From Syntrophomonas zehnderi OL-4 (lineage in GTDB: Bacteria > Bacillota > Syntrophomonadia > Syntrophomonadales > Syntrophomonadaceae), in contig NZ_CGIH01000021.1 of NCBI RefSeq assembly GCF_000983115.1, forward strand, positions 1-42,087: DNA of 42,087 nucleotides. The letters are read 5' to 3'. Below are positions 33,239-41,933 of the stretch, one piece after another (the first letter of the stretch is position 1; the number at the start of each line of letters is the position of its first letter). Made by a program: the position numbers and the translations under genes. The notes beneath the pieces are model-generated. The model saw only the letters and a list, made by a program, of their open reading frames with translations. It was not told where the DNA came from and did no database searches.

Positions 33239-33256
33239 AATACTGTATACAGTATT
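33239..33256. promoter_or_regulatory. 18-base perfect palindrome in the ddh / AAA+ divergent region
   Basis: AATACTGTATACAGTATT is identical to its reverse complement. It lies 72 bases upstream of the ddh start and 172 bases upstream of the AAA+ gene. It resembles a dimeric repressor operator; its CTGT-N2-ACAG spacing excludes the proteobacterial LexA box (N8). Confidence 0.6.
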
Positions 33257-33328
33257 CTGACTTGATTTAATAGACATCCTTTAATACCCTATTAATGAAG
33301 AACTTATAAATATGACAGAGGTGGATTT

Positions 33329-34234
33329 ATGCAGAAATTTAAAGTTGCAGTTTTAGGTTATGGTAATATTGGCAAATTCGCAGTTGATGCTATACAGGCT
33401 TCTCCGGATATGCAGCTGGAGGGCATAGTGGAACCAGCTGCCGCATACTGGGAAGCTCGGCCATCTGCACTTCAGGATTATAATCTGGTTGAATCCCTGG
33501 AGCAGTTACCCAGGGTAGATGTGGCCTTGTTATGTATCCCTTCCCGGGCGGTTCCAGAAACAGCCGCCCAATTACTGGCTCAGGGTATTAATACGGTGGA
33601 TAGCTATGATATACATGGACAGCTATCGGATCTGCGAATTAAGTTAGATCAGGTCGCGCGGCAGAACGATGCGGTGGGCATAATTTCTGCCGGCTGGGAT
33701 CCAGGTACCGATTCCATAATTCGTTGTATGTTCGAATTCATGATGCCACGTGGTATTACCTATACCAACTTCGGCCCCGGTATGAGTATGGGTCATTCCG
33801 TAGCGGCCAAGGCCATTTCCGGAGTTAAAAATGCTCTTTCCATGACGATTCCTGTAGGTACAGGTGTGCACCGGCGGATGGTTTATGTCCAGCTTGAAGC
33901 AGGAGCTGATTTTAATAAAGTATCAGCAGACATAAAAAACGACCCTTATTTTGCTAACGATGAAACGATTGTAAACCAAGTGCAGGATGTTAATCAACTT
34001 ATCGATATGGGACATGCAGTCAGCATAGAGCGCAAAGGTGTTTCTGGATTAACCCACAATCAATTAGCAGGCTATTCCATGAAGGTCAATAACCCGGCCC
34101 TGACTGCACAGATAATGGTTTCTGCTGCCAGAGCCGGCCTGAAGCAGAAACCAGGTGCCTACACCATAATTCAAATACCTCCTATTGATTTCCTGTATGG
34201 AGATAAGGAAGAAATCATCCGCAGATTAGTCTAG
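33329..34234 (+). CDS. ddh: meso-Diaminopimelate dehydrogenase (Symbiobacterium type)
   Basis: A 301-residue NADP-dependent enzyme that makes meso-diaminopimelate by reductive amination of tetrahydrodipicolinate, giving a one-step route to lysine and peptidoglycan precursor. The Rossmann start VAVLGYGNIGKFAVDAI (7-23), VDSYDIHG, the ISAGWDPGTDSIIR block, TNFGPGMSMGHS and DPYFANDETIVNQVQ are all close to the Symbiobacterium thermophilum (type II) enzyme, which is about the same length. Start ATG has AGAGGTGG about six bases upstream. The 18-base palindrome upstream suggests repression. Stands alone, divergent from the AAA+ gene. Confidence 0.95.
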   Translation: MQKFKVAVLGYGNIGKFAVDAIQASPDMQLEGIVEPAAAYWEARPSALQDYNLVESLEQLPRVDVALLCIPSRAVPETAAQLLAQGINTVDSYDIHGQLSDLRIKLDQVARQNDAVGIISAGWDPGTDSIIRCMFEFMMPRGITYTNFGPGMSMGHSVAAKAISGVKNALSMTIPVGTGVHRRMVYVQLEAGADFNKVSADIKNDPYFANDETIVNQVQDVNQLIDMGHAVSIERKGVSGLTHNQLAGYSMKVNNPALTAQIMVSAARAGLKQKPGAYTIIQIPPIDFLYGDKEEIIRRLV

Positions 34235-34299
34235 TTAGAAAATAGACGCGGAAACGAAGATTCCTAATCCATAGCCCGGCTTTTTCAAGGATGGCTCTG

Positions 34300-34344
34300 G
34301 CACGCAATGCTTAAGCCCTTGGCTTTATGAAAGTAATGGCGTGC
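34300..34344. other. Nested inverted repeats after ddh
   Basis: GCACGC (34300-34305) pairs with GCGTGC (34339-34344) around AAGCC-CTT-GGCTT (34313-34325). No T run follows, so it is a structured spacer or weak terminator rather than a clear one. Confidence 0.3.
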
Positions 34345-34405
34345 AGGCAGCGTATTTAGTAATGAAATAAAAATTTAATATACTAAATAACGGAGGTAAC
34401 TAATT

Positions 34406-35260
34406 ATGAAGCAACTAAGAAAGTATGTATTGCTGGTTCTGGTTCTGGCATTATTTGTTTCCGTATCCGGCTGTAAAAACATCGGCGACAATAAAGGCAA
34501 TGACAAACCTGCCCCAGAACCACCAGCTACCCCAAAAACCGAAATAGCTGTATATTACGTAAAAATGACTGATACCGACACTTTTCTGGTGAGAGAGGTG
34601 CATAAGATTGATAAAACTGCCGATATGCCAAAAGCTGCGGTTGAAGAATTAATCAAGGGCCAGCCTTCCACGCCGGATGCCTACCGGGTACTGCCACCTG
34701 AAACTAAGGTTTTGGGGGTCAACGTTAATCAAGAGGGTTTGGCTACTGTTAATTTTTCATCCGCGGTACTTAATGCTAATGTTGGTGCCAGCGGCGAAGA
34801 AATGGGTATCTTTAGTATCGTGAACACCCTTACGGAATTCCCGAACATCAAACAGGTATCTTTTATGGTTGACGGTCAAACCGACAAAGCCATGAATTGG
34901 TGGGGCCATGTAGGCCTGTCGGAACAACCCTTCAGCCGTAATCTGTCAGCAGTACATGAACCGGCAATATGGGTCACCTCCCCTACTCCCGGTCAGACCG
35001 TTAGCAATCCGGTTGAGATTAAGGGAACAGCCCGTGTTTTTGAGGCCACCATCAGTTATAGGATTGTAGATGATCAGGGCAAGGAGTTAGCCGAAGGATT
35101 TACGACCGCCAGCGCTGGTGCTCCCGACCGCGGAGAATTTAGTACCAAAGCAGGTTTTCAAACATCCGGCCCTGGTAAAGGTAAAATCGAAGTGTTTTGG
35201 CAAAGCATGAAAGATGGTTCTGTTCAGGATAAAGTAACCGTTCCGGTCGAGTGGAAGTAA
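34406..35260 (+). CDS. GerMN / Gmad2 domain lipoprotein
   Basis: A 284-residue lipoprotein. The signal peptide ends in lipobox VSGC (Cys23), followed by a Pro-rich linker (35-45). Residues 48-165 form a GerMN domain (IAVYYVKMTD, VLPPETKVLGVNVNQEGLATVNFS, FPNIKQVSFMVDG), and 180-284 an Ig-like Gmad2 domain (IWVTSPTPGQTVSNPVEIKGTA start). The pair is characteristic of spore-forming Firmicutes; GerM acts in sporulation and germination, where it helps engulfment complexes form at the septum, while Gmad2 is a putative carbohydrate/wall-binding module. Ribosome-binding site GGAGG lies about nine bases before the ATG. Anchored outside the membrane. Exact role here inferred only. Confidence 0.9.
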   Translation: MKQLRKYVLLVLVLALFVSVSGCKNIGDNKGNDKPAPEPPATPKTEIAVYYVKMTDTDTFLVREVHKIDKTADMPKAAVEELIKGQPSTPDAYRVLPPETKVLGVNVNQEGLATVNFSSAVLNANVGASGEEMGIFSIVNTLTEFPNIKQVSFMVDGQTDKAMNWWGHVGLSEQPFSRNLSAVHEPAIWVTSPTPGQTVSNPVEIKGTARVFEATISYRIVDDQGKELAEGFTTASAGAPDRGEFSTKAGFQTSGPGKGKIEVFWQSMKDGSVQDKVTVPVEWK

Positions 35261-35272
35261 CTTAGCCAAAAA

Positions 35273-35320
35273 AAGGGGGACATCTTAAGCTTAGATAGTT
35301 AAGCCGAAAGAGTCCCCCTT
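35273..35320. terminator. Bidirectional terminator between GerMN and histidine-kinase genes
   Basis: AAGGGGGAC (35273-35281) pairs with GTCCCCCTT (35312-35320), with an inner CTTAA/TTAAG pairing. Seven T follow on the minus strand, serving the kinase gene; the plus-strand tail is weaker. Lies between two convergent stops. Confidence 0.8.
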
Positions 35321-35341
35321 GTTTACAGTATTATTTCTTTT

Positions 35342-36868
35342 CTAACGGGAAAATAAGACGAAAACGGTAGTTCCTTGGTCGTTGGATTTAATATCGATTT
35401 TGGCATGATGGCGGGATGCTATACCGTAACATACCGGCAAGCCTAAACCAACGCTTTGTTCTTTGGTGGTACGAAAAGGCATTCCTAATTCGGGCAGGAT
35501 TTTAGGATCAATTCCATGTCCGTCATCCTGAACCGCTAAAACGACTTTTTTACCTGCCAGGTAGGTTCGAATCTTGACACTCCTGCCGGGTGGTATTGCT
35601 TCCAATCCGTTTTTAACCAGATTAAAAACGAGTTGGGAGATCTCTTTTTCATCCAGCATCAGATCGGGCAATTTATTCAGGATGAGGATCACCGCCTTGT
35701 CCTGAATCGTAGCATTGGCCTGCAGAAGCGGATGTATGTTTTTAATCAAGGTGTTTAAATTCGTTGGTTTTAGTTCCACTTTTTTAGTGCTAGCCAAGGC
35801 AATATATTCTGTGATGATGGAGTTGGCAGCATCCAGTTCTTCGATCATTAAGTCAAAACTCTCAACTTCCTGAGCAAATTTCTCATTGTATCTTAAAACC
35901 TGCAAATAACCACGCACCGTTGTCATTGGATTTCTTATTTCATGGGCTATACTGGCAGCCATTTCTCCTATTAAATTAAGACGATCCAGGCGCAATATTT
36001 CAAGTTCCAACTGTTTACGCTCGGTTTGGTCGGCAAACAAAAAAAGGGTACATTCTTCCCCATTGATATTTAATAGTTCAGCGGAGAATAACCCCAGCCT
36101 GCTTTTCCCGGAAGCAGTGCTAAACTCGACTTCCATTTCGGTGATTGAACCGTGTTCTGCAAGAATAGCTATTATCTCCTTTTGTTTATCTATGCTGACC
36201 AGGATACCGGTTTCTTCCAAGGTATGACCAATTATTCTTTCGCGTTGGGAATGGGTGATGCGGCAAAATCTCTCGTTGACATCAATTAAAATACCATCGG
36301 CAAAAGTGCTGATACACATAGGTATGGGACTAGAGTTAAAGGCTTTGGAAAAAGATTCCTCGGAAATACGCAGGGCTTCTTCAATATCTTTTAATCCAGT
36401 GATATCCTTGCAAAGATGCAGGAGGTATGGTTCACCTGATAAGAAGATAACCTCAACAGAGAGAAGAAAAGTAAATATCTCTCCCCATTTACTCTTGAAT
36501 TTCGTTTCCATGGCCGAAACCCGGCCTTCTTCAAATAGCACTTTTAACATACGGTTTCGATCTTCATAATCTGCCCAGACCCCTAATTCCAAGGCAGTTT
36601 TTCCGATGGCTTCCGCGCGAGTGTAACCGGTCAATTCTTCATAAGCAGGATTTATCTCCACATAACGACCATCGGTTAACGTACTAATGGTTACGGGATC
36701 GGGAATATGCTGGAAAGCTTTTGATAAAATTTTCCCGGAGACAATCAATTCTTTCCGGACACGTATAGAATCGGCTTCCGGTTCCTCCAGCCCCTCGAGT
36801 TCGGCCAGCTGTTGACGCAGTTTATTTATTTCAAATATGATTTGTTGTTTGCTCATGGTTTCGTCCAT
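35342..36868 (-). CDS. PAS-domain sensor histidine kinase (orphan, sporulation-kinase-like)
   Basis: A 508-residue soluble kinase without membrane segments. A short N-terminal coiled coil (5-30) precedes PAS domains at about 45-165 and 170-285, a HisKA dimerisation domain with phospho-acceptor His309 in SIAHEIRNPMTTVRGYLQ, and an ATPase domain with NLVKNGLEAIPPG, VQDDGHGID and TTKEQSVGLGLPVCYG motifs. The HEIRNPMTTVRGYLQ wording is that of KinA/KinB-like sporulation kinases feeding Spo0F/Spo0A. No response regulator is adjacent. The ATG at 36868 was chosen because its MDETMSK start mirrors MDTNMSK of the tandem paralogue; a GTG one codon upstream is equally possible. Confidence 0.92.
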   Translation of the reverse strand: MDETMSKQQIIFEINKLRQQLAELEGLEEPEADSIRVRKELIVSGKILSKAFQHIPDPVTISTLTDGRYVEINPAYEELTGYTRAEAIGKTALELGVWADYEDRNRMLKVLFEEGRVSAMETKFKSKWGEIFTFLLSVEVIFLSGEPYLLHLCKDITGLKDIEEALRISEESFSKAFNSSPIPMCISTFADGILIDVNERFCRITHSQRERIIGHTLEETGILVSIDKQKEIIAILAEHGSITEMEVEFSTASGKSRLGLFSAELLNINGEECTLFLFADQTERKQLELEILRLDRLNLIGEMAASIAHEIRNPMTTVRGYLQVLRYNEKFAQEVESFDLMIEELDAANSIITEYIALASTKKVELKPTNLNTLIKNIHPLLQANATIQDKAVILILNKLPDLMLDEKEISQLVFNLVKNGLEAIPPGRSVKIRTYLAGKKVVLAVQDDGHGIDPKILPELGMPFRTTKEQSVGLGLPVCYGIASRHHAKIDIKSNDQGTTVFVLFSR

Positions 36869-36984
36869 CACGACAGGTTTACCTCCTAAGGAGTCATTTA
36901 AACTATATTAACTAAAATTCAGGATCCATTTATAGCATTCCGCGGTTTCAGGTTCTAAATAATTACCCTTCGGGTGCTGTTTAT

Positions 36985-37021
36985 GCTCCCTGTTTTTTTA
37001 AATATTAAATACCCGGGGAGC
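36985..37021. other. Inverted repeat between the two kinase genes
   Basis: GCTCCC (36985-36990) and GGGAGC (37016-37021) flank a T/A-rich loop, with an ACCC-TTC-GGGT mini-hairpin (36965-36975) beside it. On the minus strand this sits about 30 bases after the first kinase's stop; it may reduce read-through into the second kinase gene. Confidence 0.35.
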
Positions 37022-37049
37022 AGTTGAGGCCACCGCGCAAATCCAGGTC

Positions 37050-38576
37050 TTAATATATAGGAAAGCGCACGAAAAATGTAGTTCCATCGGGGCCTGTTTC
37101 AAAATCTATTTTAGCATTGTGGCGGGCAGCTATGCCGTAACATACCGTCAGTCCAAGACCGGTACCCTGAGCCTTGGTGGTAAAAAATGGGGTTCCTAGA
37201 TTTTCAAGAATTTTTTGGTCGATACCGTAACCATCATCCTGGATGGCTAAAACCACCTGATTATCCTGTTTGTATGTTCTTATCATTACGGCACTGCCTG
37301 CAGCAATCGACTCAAGCCCATTGTTAACCAGGTTAAATACTAGCTGGCGGATTTCCTTCTCATCTATCATAATGTCTGGTATCTCGTCCAGCATAAGGTT
37401 GATACCTCTGTCTTGCAGCCGGGCATTGGTTTGCAGAAGCGGGTATATGTTCCTCAAAATGGCATTAAGACTATGCGGCTTAAGTTCAACCGACTTGCCC
37501 TTAGCCAGGGAGAGGAATTCAGATATTATCGCATTAGCCCGATCCAGTTCCTCAATCATTAGATCAAAGTACACCCCTTCGTTAATGTATTTTAGATCAT
37601 CTTTGAGCAATTGTAGATAACCCCGCACAGTCGTCATGGGATTTCTTATTTCATGGGCAATGCTGGCCGCCATTTCCCCAACCAGATTCAAGCGGTCGAG
37701 GCGGCTCATTTCAATTTCCATCTGCCTGCGTTCAGTTAAATCCGTAAACAGACTAAGCAAGCAGATCTGTCCATTAATATTAATTCTTTCGGCAGAATAC
37801 TGTCCCCAGCGGACTTCTCCTGATTGGCGGCGAAACTGCACCTCCATTTCAGTAACTGATCTATTTTCCAAAACGGATTGTTTCATTTCTTCTCGTTGAG
37901 CGGGATTTACCCAGAAATCGATTTCAGCAGATGTCAGCCCAATTACTTCATTTTTAGAAACACCCAGGGTTCGACAAAAACTGTCATTTACATCCAGCAG
38001 CAATCCTTCTTCAAGGGTGGAAATGGTCATCGTAACAGGGCTGGAGTTAAATGCTTTAGAAAAGCGTTCCTCGGAAAGCCGCAGTTGTTCCACCATGCGT
38101 TTACGATCATTGATGTCTTTTACGACACAAATCAGGAATGGTTCACCGTCTACTTCAAATTTATCGATGGAAAGCAGGGTGGTCAGGAGTTCATTATATT
38201 TGTTGCGAAACTGCATTTCGAAATTTCGGATACTGCCGGTAACAAGGATTTGTTCTACAACCAAATCACGGTCTTCCAAATTAGCCCAAAGTCGCAATTC
38301 GCGGGCAGTATGCCCTATTACTTCAGAACGTGTATAACCCGTTATTTTTAAAAAAGCTTCATTTGCTTCAATATAACGTCCCTCATTTAAGGTGGTAACG
38401 GTGAGAATATCCGGGCAACAATGAAACGCCTGGGAAAACTTCTCCTGCGCTAACTTCAATGCTCTCATAGCTGGGCTCAGGTTGTTATATTTCTTTGATT
38501 CCTCGAGTGCCATTACTTTGCGGCGAAGTTCGTTCAACTCCAATAATAGTTGTGATTTAGACATGTTTGTATCCAT
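37050..38576 (-). CDS. PAS-domain sensor histidine kinase (orphan, tandem paralogue)
   Basis: A 508-residue kinase with the same length and plan as its neighbour at 35342-36868: N-terminal coiled coil, PAS at about 45-160 and 170-285, HisKA with His308 in SIAHEIRNPMTTVRGYLQ, and ATPase motifs NLVNNGLESIAAG, IQDDGYGID and TTKAQGTGLGLTVCYG. The H-box is identical in the two while the PAS regions have diverged, so they probably sense different signals but phosphorylate the same partner. No membrane segments. The ATG at 38576 lies 11 bases after AGGGGGG; an earlier in-frame start at 38609 lacks a site. 181 bases separate the two kinases. No cognate regulator in view. Confidence 0.92.
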   Translation of the reverse strand: MDTNMSKSQLLLELNELRRKVMALEESKKYNNLSPAMRALKLAQEKFSQAFHCCPDILTVTTLNEGRYIEANEAFLKITGYTRSEVIGHTARELRLWANLEDRDLVVEQILVTGSIRNFEMQFRNKYNELLTTLLSIDKFEVDGEPFLICVVKDINDRKRMVEQLRLSEERFSKAFNSSPVTMTISTLEEGLLLDVNDSFCRTLGVSKNEVIGLTSAEIDFWVNPAQREEMKQSVLENRSVTEMEVQFRRQSGEVRWGQYSAERININGQICLLSLFTDLTERRQMEIEMSRLDRLNLVGEMAASIAHEIRNPMTTVRGYLQLLKDDLKYINEGVYFDLMIEELDRANAIISEFLSLAKGKSVELKPHSLNAILRNIYPLLQTNARLQDRGINLMLDEIPDIMIDEKEIRQLVFNLVNNGLESIAAGSAVMIRTYKQDNQVVLAIQDDGYGIDQKILENLGTPFFTTKAQGTGLGLTVCYGIAARHNAKIDFETGPDGTTFFVRFPIY

Positions 38577-38902
38577 CGAATCAGACGCCCCCCCTAAAAA
38601 TAGTGGCAAAATTTCAGTATAATTGCTAATGTATATCTTATATAACGATGTAAAGCTTTAATCCCAACAATAAACATACTCTCCTACTATAAACTTTACC
38701 AAATAGACAAGCATACCTCCACCAAAAGATGCAAATAAATACTTATTAGAATTATTTTTTTAAAAATGAACGTTCCACCCGGATAAAGGATATGTAATTG
38801 TGACAATATGTAACAGCATATGACTCGACATGAATCTAAATGGCACACATACAACAAAATTTATTATAGAAAATTTTAGATACGCAGGATAGAAAAACAA
38901 AA
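38577..38902. other. Region between SDR terminator and kinase start
   Basis: No gene seen. An ATTGT-G-ACAAT palindrome (38797-38807) is flanked by direct repeats of TATGTAA (about 38791-38797 and 38807-38813), a possible regulator site upstream of the kinase genes. No promoter of good score could be fixed. Confidence 0.3.
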
Positions 38903-38937
38903 AAGCTGAAGTCCGTAGAATAAACGGACTTCAGCTT
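38903..38937 (-). terminator. Intrinsic terminator of the SDR gene
   Basis: A perfect 14-base stem (AAGCTGAAGTCCGT / ACGGACTTCAGCTT) with a seven-base loop, followed on the minus strand by TTTTTTGTTTTT. 18 bases after the SDR stop. Confidence 0.92.
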
Positions 38938-38954
38938 ATAAAACTACCGGGATT

Positions 38955-39734
38955 TTAGGGAACCATTGCCATTTCGCCGCCATCTACGTTAATGATCTGT
39001 CCCGATACAAAATCAGATGCAGCCGATGCTAGGAAAACCACGGCTCCCTTTAAGTCGTTTTCTCCGCCAAAACGGCCAAAAGGTACCCGGGGCAACAAGA
39101 AATCGACATTCTTCTCCAGTATCCATTCCGTCATATGGGTTGGAAAAAAGCCAGGTGCGATAGCATTAACGTAAATACCATAGCGCGCCCATTTGACTGC
39201 CAAATCCTTAGTAAGCGTATTTATGGCCCCTTTGCTGGCATTATAAGCCACAGCATCCATTTCTTCTGGTTTTGTGCCTCCATAACTGCCCAGAGAGGTA
39301 ATATTTATTACTTTTCCCCTGCCCTGTTCTCTCATAATACGGCCAGCCATTTGGGTTAACTGGAAAAGTCCATGCAGATTAAGATCCATCACCTTATGCC
39401 AGTCCTTCATGGCAAATTTCATGGAATCACCACCCCAAGTAAGACCGGCATTATTAACCAGTATGTCCAGGGAACCAAATTCCTTGACGGTAGTATCAAC
39501 GAGGTTCTGACAATCCTCGGCCTTGGTAACGTCACAGGCTACCCCCAGGGTTTTTACCCCCAGCGTCTCCAGTTGTTTTCCCAATTCCATACAGCGATCT
39601 ACCTTGCGTGCTGCAATAACCACGTTGGCACCTGCTTCAGCCAGTCCGGTTGATAGCTGGGCGCCCAAACCGATGGATCCCCCGGTTACGACCGCTGTTT
39701 TCCCGTCCAATTTAAACATCTCTAATACGTTCAT
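38955..39734 (-). CDS. SDR family NAD(P)-dependent oxidoreductase
   Basis: A 259-residue classical short-chain dehydrogenase. Cofactor motif TGGSIGLG (17-24), NNAG (94-97), and catalytic Ser147 and Tyr164/Lys168 in AVAYNASKGA are intact; the C-terminal GQIINVDGGEMAMVP is usual. The sequence resembles gluconate 5-dehydrogenase/3-oxoacyl reductase-type SDRs; in this CoA-ester context it could act on a 3-hydroxyacyl substrate, but that is inference. GGGAGG lies seven bases before the chosen ATG (39734); the ATG immediately upstream (39737) is only four bases away. Single-gene unit bounded by its own terminator. Confidence 0.9.
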   Translation of the reverse strand: MNVLEMFKLDGKTAVVTGGSIGLGAQLSTGLAEAGANVVIAARKVDRCMELGKQLETLGVKTLGVACDVTKAEDCQNLVDTTVKEFGSLDILVNNAGLTWGGDSMKFAMKDWHKVMDLNLHGLFQLTQMAGRIMREQGRGKVINITSLGSYGGTKPEEMDAVAYNASKGAINTLTKDLAVKWARYGIYVNAIAPGFFPTHMTEWILEKNVDFLLPRVPFGRFGGENDLKGAVVFLASAASDFVSGQIINVDGGEMAMVP

Positions 39735-39897
39735 CATTCTGCCTCCCTTAATATCGAACTAAAATAGTTACTGGCCCGGCTGAATTTAATAAAACCTAAC
39801 CGGCACACTTGTCTAATTAAGAATATATTAGCAAAAATCATGCCATTTTGACATGTTGAGTATGCTAAAAGAAATACTTGCCCATATCAATATAAAA

Positions 39898-39930
39898 CGG
39901 TCAGTATCGACCACCTGCCAATACTGACCG
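39898..39930 (-). terminator. Terminator of the small membrane protein gene
   Basis: CGGTCAGTAT (39898-39907) pairs perfectly with ATACTGACCG (39921-39930). On the minus strand TTTTATATT follows. About 50 bases after the stop of the gene at 39979. Confidence 0.75.
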
Positions 39931-39978
39931 ACTTATTAATTAATAGACACTGCTACCCTTTAATGTTTAACTTGATTA

Positions 39979-40416
39979 TCATTTTTGTTCTTTTTGCGCC
40001 TGATAAATTACCATACCCGGTAATCCGCCCAGGATAAAGGTAATAGCTGCCAGAACCCAAAATACAACCGGTAATTTTAAAAAGAAGATTCCTATCAGGG
40101 CGATGATAAACAAACCGGTTTGAGCAATAGCTGTATTGCGAAAAACCACCTTGGCAAAGGTGAGGTCTTTTTTAGCAAAATTGGCTGCATAAGCCAGCCC
40201 CAGAAAGAAGGGGGCTAAAGCCAAGAAGGCAAAGGGTTCCTGCATTCCGGTTAATGATGATAGCCAAAACGGGGAGAACAGCAAGATTAGTCCGACCAGA
40301 CCCTGTGACTGACTTAAAAAGCCCAGTATTTTTTGTATCCTGGCTACCTTAGCCATTAATGCTTCCATAGCTTGCGGATCTGGTTGAGGGGCAGCGCCAA
40401 GTCCTGTATTTGTCAT
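39979..40416 (-). CDS. Hypothetical small membrane protein
   Basis: A 145-residue protein not recognised as a named family. A Pro/Ala-rich soluble N terminus and short helix (13-30) precede four hydrophobic segments at about 33-52, 60-80, 93-112 and 115-136, with a short charged C-terminal tail. Two lysines follow the second segment. Start ATG lies eight bases after AGGAGG, so expression is credible. It lies 137 bases downstream of the butyryl-CoA-type CoA-transferase gene and could be its cotranscribed partner, for instance as a transporter or accessory subunit; this is a guess from position only. Confidence 0.75.
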   Translation of the reverse strand: MTNTGLGAAPQPDPQAMEALMAKVARIQKILGFLSQSQGLVGLILLFSPFWLSSLTGMQEPFAFLALAPFFLGLAYAANFAKKDLTFAKVVFRNTAIAQTGLFIIALIGIFFLKLPVVFWVLAAITFILGGLPGMVIYQAQKEQK

Positions 40417-40553
40417 TTAACAAACCTCCTAACAAATATTATCAAGACCTTAATACCCAGCAAAACAAAGACCAGAGAAATGACTCAAATAATTCTTGCC
40501 ATATCTGCTACAGTTATACTGATGGCCGCTAGTTCATTTAAAAAAGTAGCTTG

Positions 40554-41933
40554 TTATTCTATTTTATTTGTCCGCCGCCAGATTTTCCTTTCTTCAGCAG
40601 CTTTGACCAGATCATCACGGAAATCAGGATGGGCAATGGAGATAAGTTTTTCAGCTCTGTACCAGGTCGGGCAGGTTTTCAAGGATACAATTCCGAATTC
40701 AGTACAAACAAAGTTGACCATCTGACGGGTGACCGTTGTAATCGAGCCGATATCGAAATTAGGTACTATACGAGAAATCAAAGTGCCATCCTTTTTAGTA
40801 TGAGTTGAAGGCAGACATATGAAGCTGCGTCCGCCCTTGGACCAATGGGATCCGAGAACAAAGTCAGACATGCCTCCGTTGCCGGAAATCTGTTTAAAAC
40901 CAGAACTTTCCGCGTTTATCTGCCCGTATAAATCTACCTGCAGGGCCTGGTTAATAGAAACCAAATTATCTATTTGGGCAAGTTGTACCGGATGATTTAC
41001 GTAACCTACACTGCAGGACGCGATGGCAGGATTTCTATCCATCCAGTTGTAGAGTTTTTTGCCTCCTAAGGCGAAGGTATAGTTGATTTTACCTACATCA
41101 ATGTTTTTCTTGGCTCCGGTCATTCTGCCTGATTCCCACATATCCTGGTAAGCGTCTACAAGCATTTCCGTCCAGCCGCCCAGATCCTTAAGATCGGTTT
41201 GGCTGATCATTTTTCCTAGAATGTTGGGCATAGCTCCGATGCCTAACTGGATACATTGACCGTCTTGCAGATATTCTAAAACGTTGGCAGCGATTTTTCT
41301 ATCTGTCTCCGTGGGTTCAATAACCGGTAGTTCAGCCAGAGGGGTGTTCTCTCCCTCAACTACATAGGTAACCTGAGAAATATGGATTCTTTCCCGGTTC
41401 CCTCCCAAGGCGTAAGGGATATTTTCATTAACTTCAACGATACAATGATCCGAAGTGGTCGCCATATTATAACAGGCAGAATTATGAAGCCCCCAGTTAA
41501 AATATCCATCTTTATCCATGGGAGCAACTTGAACCATAAAGAAATTCCGTGAAGGGGTTCCTATTTTAATTGGATCGATACGTCCATTGAGCAAATATTG
41601 ATCTGACTCACCATATTGGGTAGGCTGGTAGAAAACCCCCTGGCACTGTTCCTGCATCATGCGCGTAAGCACGCTAAAATGCTGGTCATTGTAGGTAAAG
41701 ACCTCTCCCTTGGGATCTTTCATAACTACTTCCGGTACTGGCGGAACCGTTACAGCTCCCATTATCTTGACATCGCTTAGTTCTGCCTTACGTGCTGCCA
41801 GAGCCCGATCACAGACCACCGGTTTACCATTAAACATTGCGTAGTCGATCCAATCACCTGATTTGACGATTTTAACAGCCTCTTCTGCGGTACGCAGTTT
41901 CTCTTGGTACAACTTTTGAAAACCATTCGCCAT
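40554..41933 (-). CDS. Butyryl-CoA:acetate CoA-transferase-type enzyme
   Basis: A 459-residue CoA-transferase most like the butyryl-CoA:acetate CoA-transferases of Roseburia-type clostridia. The N terminus YQEKLRTAEEAVKIVKSGDWIDY, the LGIGAMPN loop (230-237), catalytic Glu256 in LGGWTEMLVDAYQD (where relatives have HTEM), SGNGGMSDFVLGSHWSKGG and the terminal IAHPDFRDDLVKAAEERKIWRRTN all match that group. It moves CoA from acetyl-CoA to butyrate, or the reverse, in the cytoplasm; in a syntroph this activates butyrate for beta-oxidation. The ribosome-binding site is a G-rich GGGGGGGACG six bases from the ATG. Upstream DNA to the window end is A/T-rich. Butyrate specificity is inferred by similarity. 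Confidence 0.88.
   Translation of the reverse strand: MANGFQKLYQEKLRTAEEAVKIVKSGDWIDYAMFNGKPVVCDRALAARKAELSDVKIMGAVTVPPVPEVVMKDPKGEVFTYNDQHFSVLTRMMQEQCQGVFYQPTQYGESDQYLLNGRIDPIKIGTPSRNFFMVQVAPMDKDGYFNWGLHNSACYNMATTSDHCIVEVNENIPYALGGNRERIHISQVTYVVEGENTPLAELPVIEPTETDRKIAANVLEYLQDGQCIQLGIGAMPNILGKMISQTDLKDLGGWTEMLVDAYQDMWESGRMTGAKKNIDVGKINYTFALGGKKLYNWMDRNPAIASCSVGYVNHPVQLAQIDNLVSINQALQVDLYGQINAESSGFKQISGNGGMSDFVLGSHWSKGGRSFICLPSTHTKKDGTLISRIVPNFDIGSITTVTRQMVNFVCTEFGIVSLKTCPTWYRAEKLISIAHPDFRDDLVKAAEERKIWRRTNKIE

Noticed and set aside
33239-33256. Palindrome considered as a LexA (SOS) box
   Set aside because: The CTGT/ACAG halves resemble the E. coli box but are separated by 2 bases rather than 8, and Firmicute LexA uses GAAC-N4-GTTC.
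35342-38576. Tandem kinases as an assembly duplication
   Set aside because: PAS regions and the DNA sequence differ throughout; only the plan and H-box are shared, so this is an old gene duplication.
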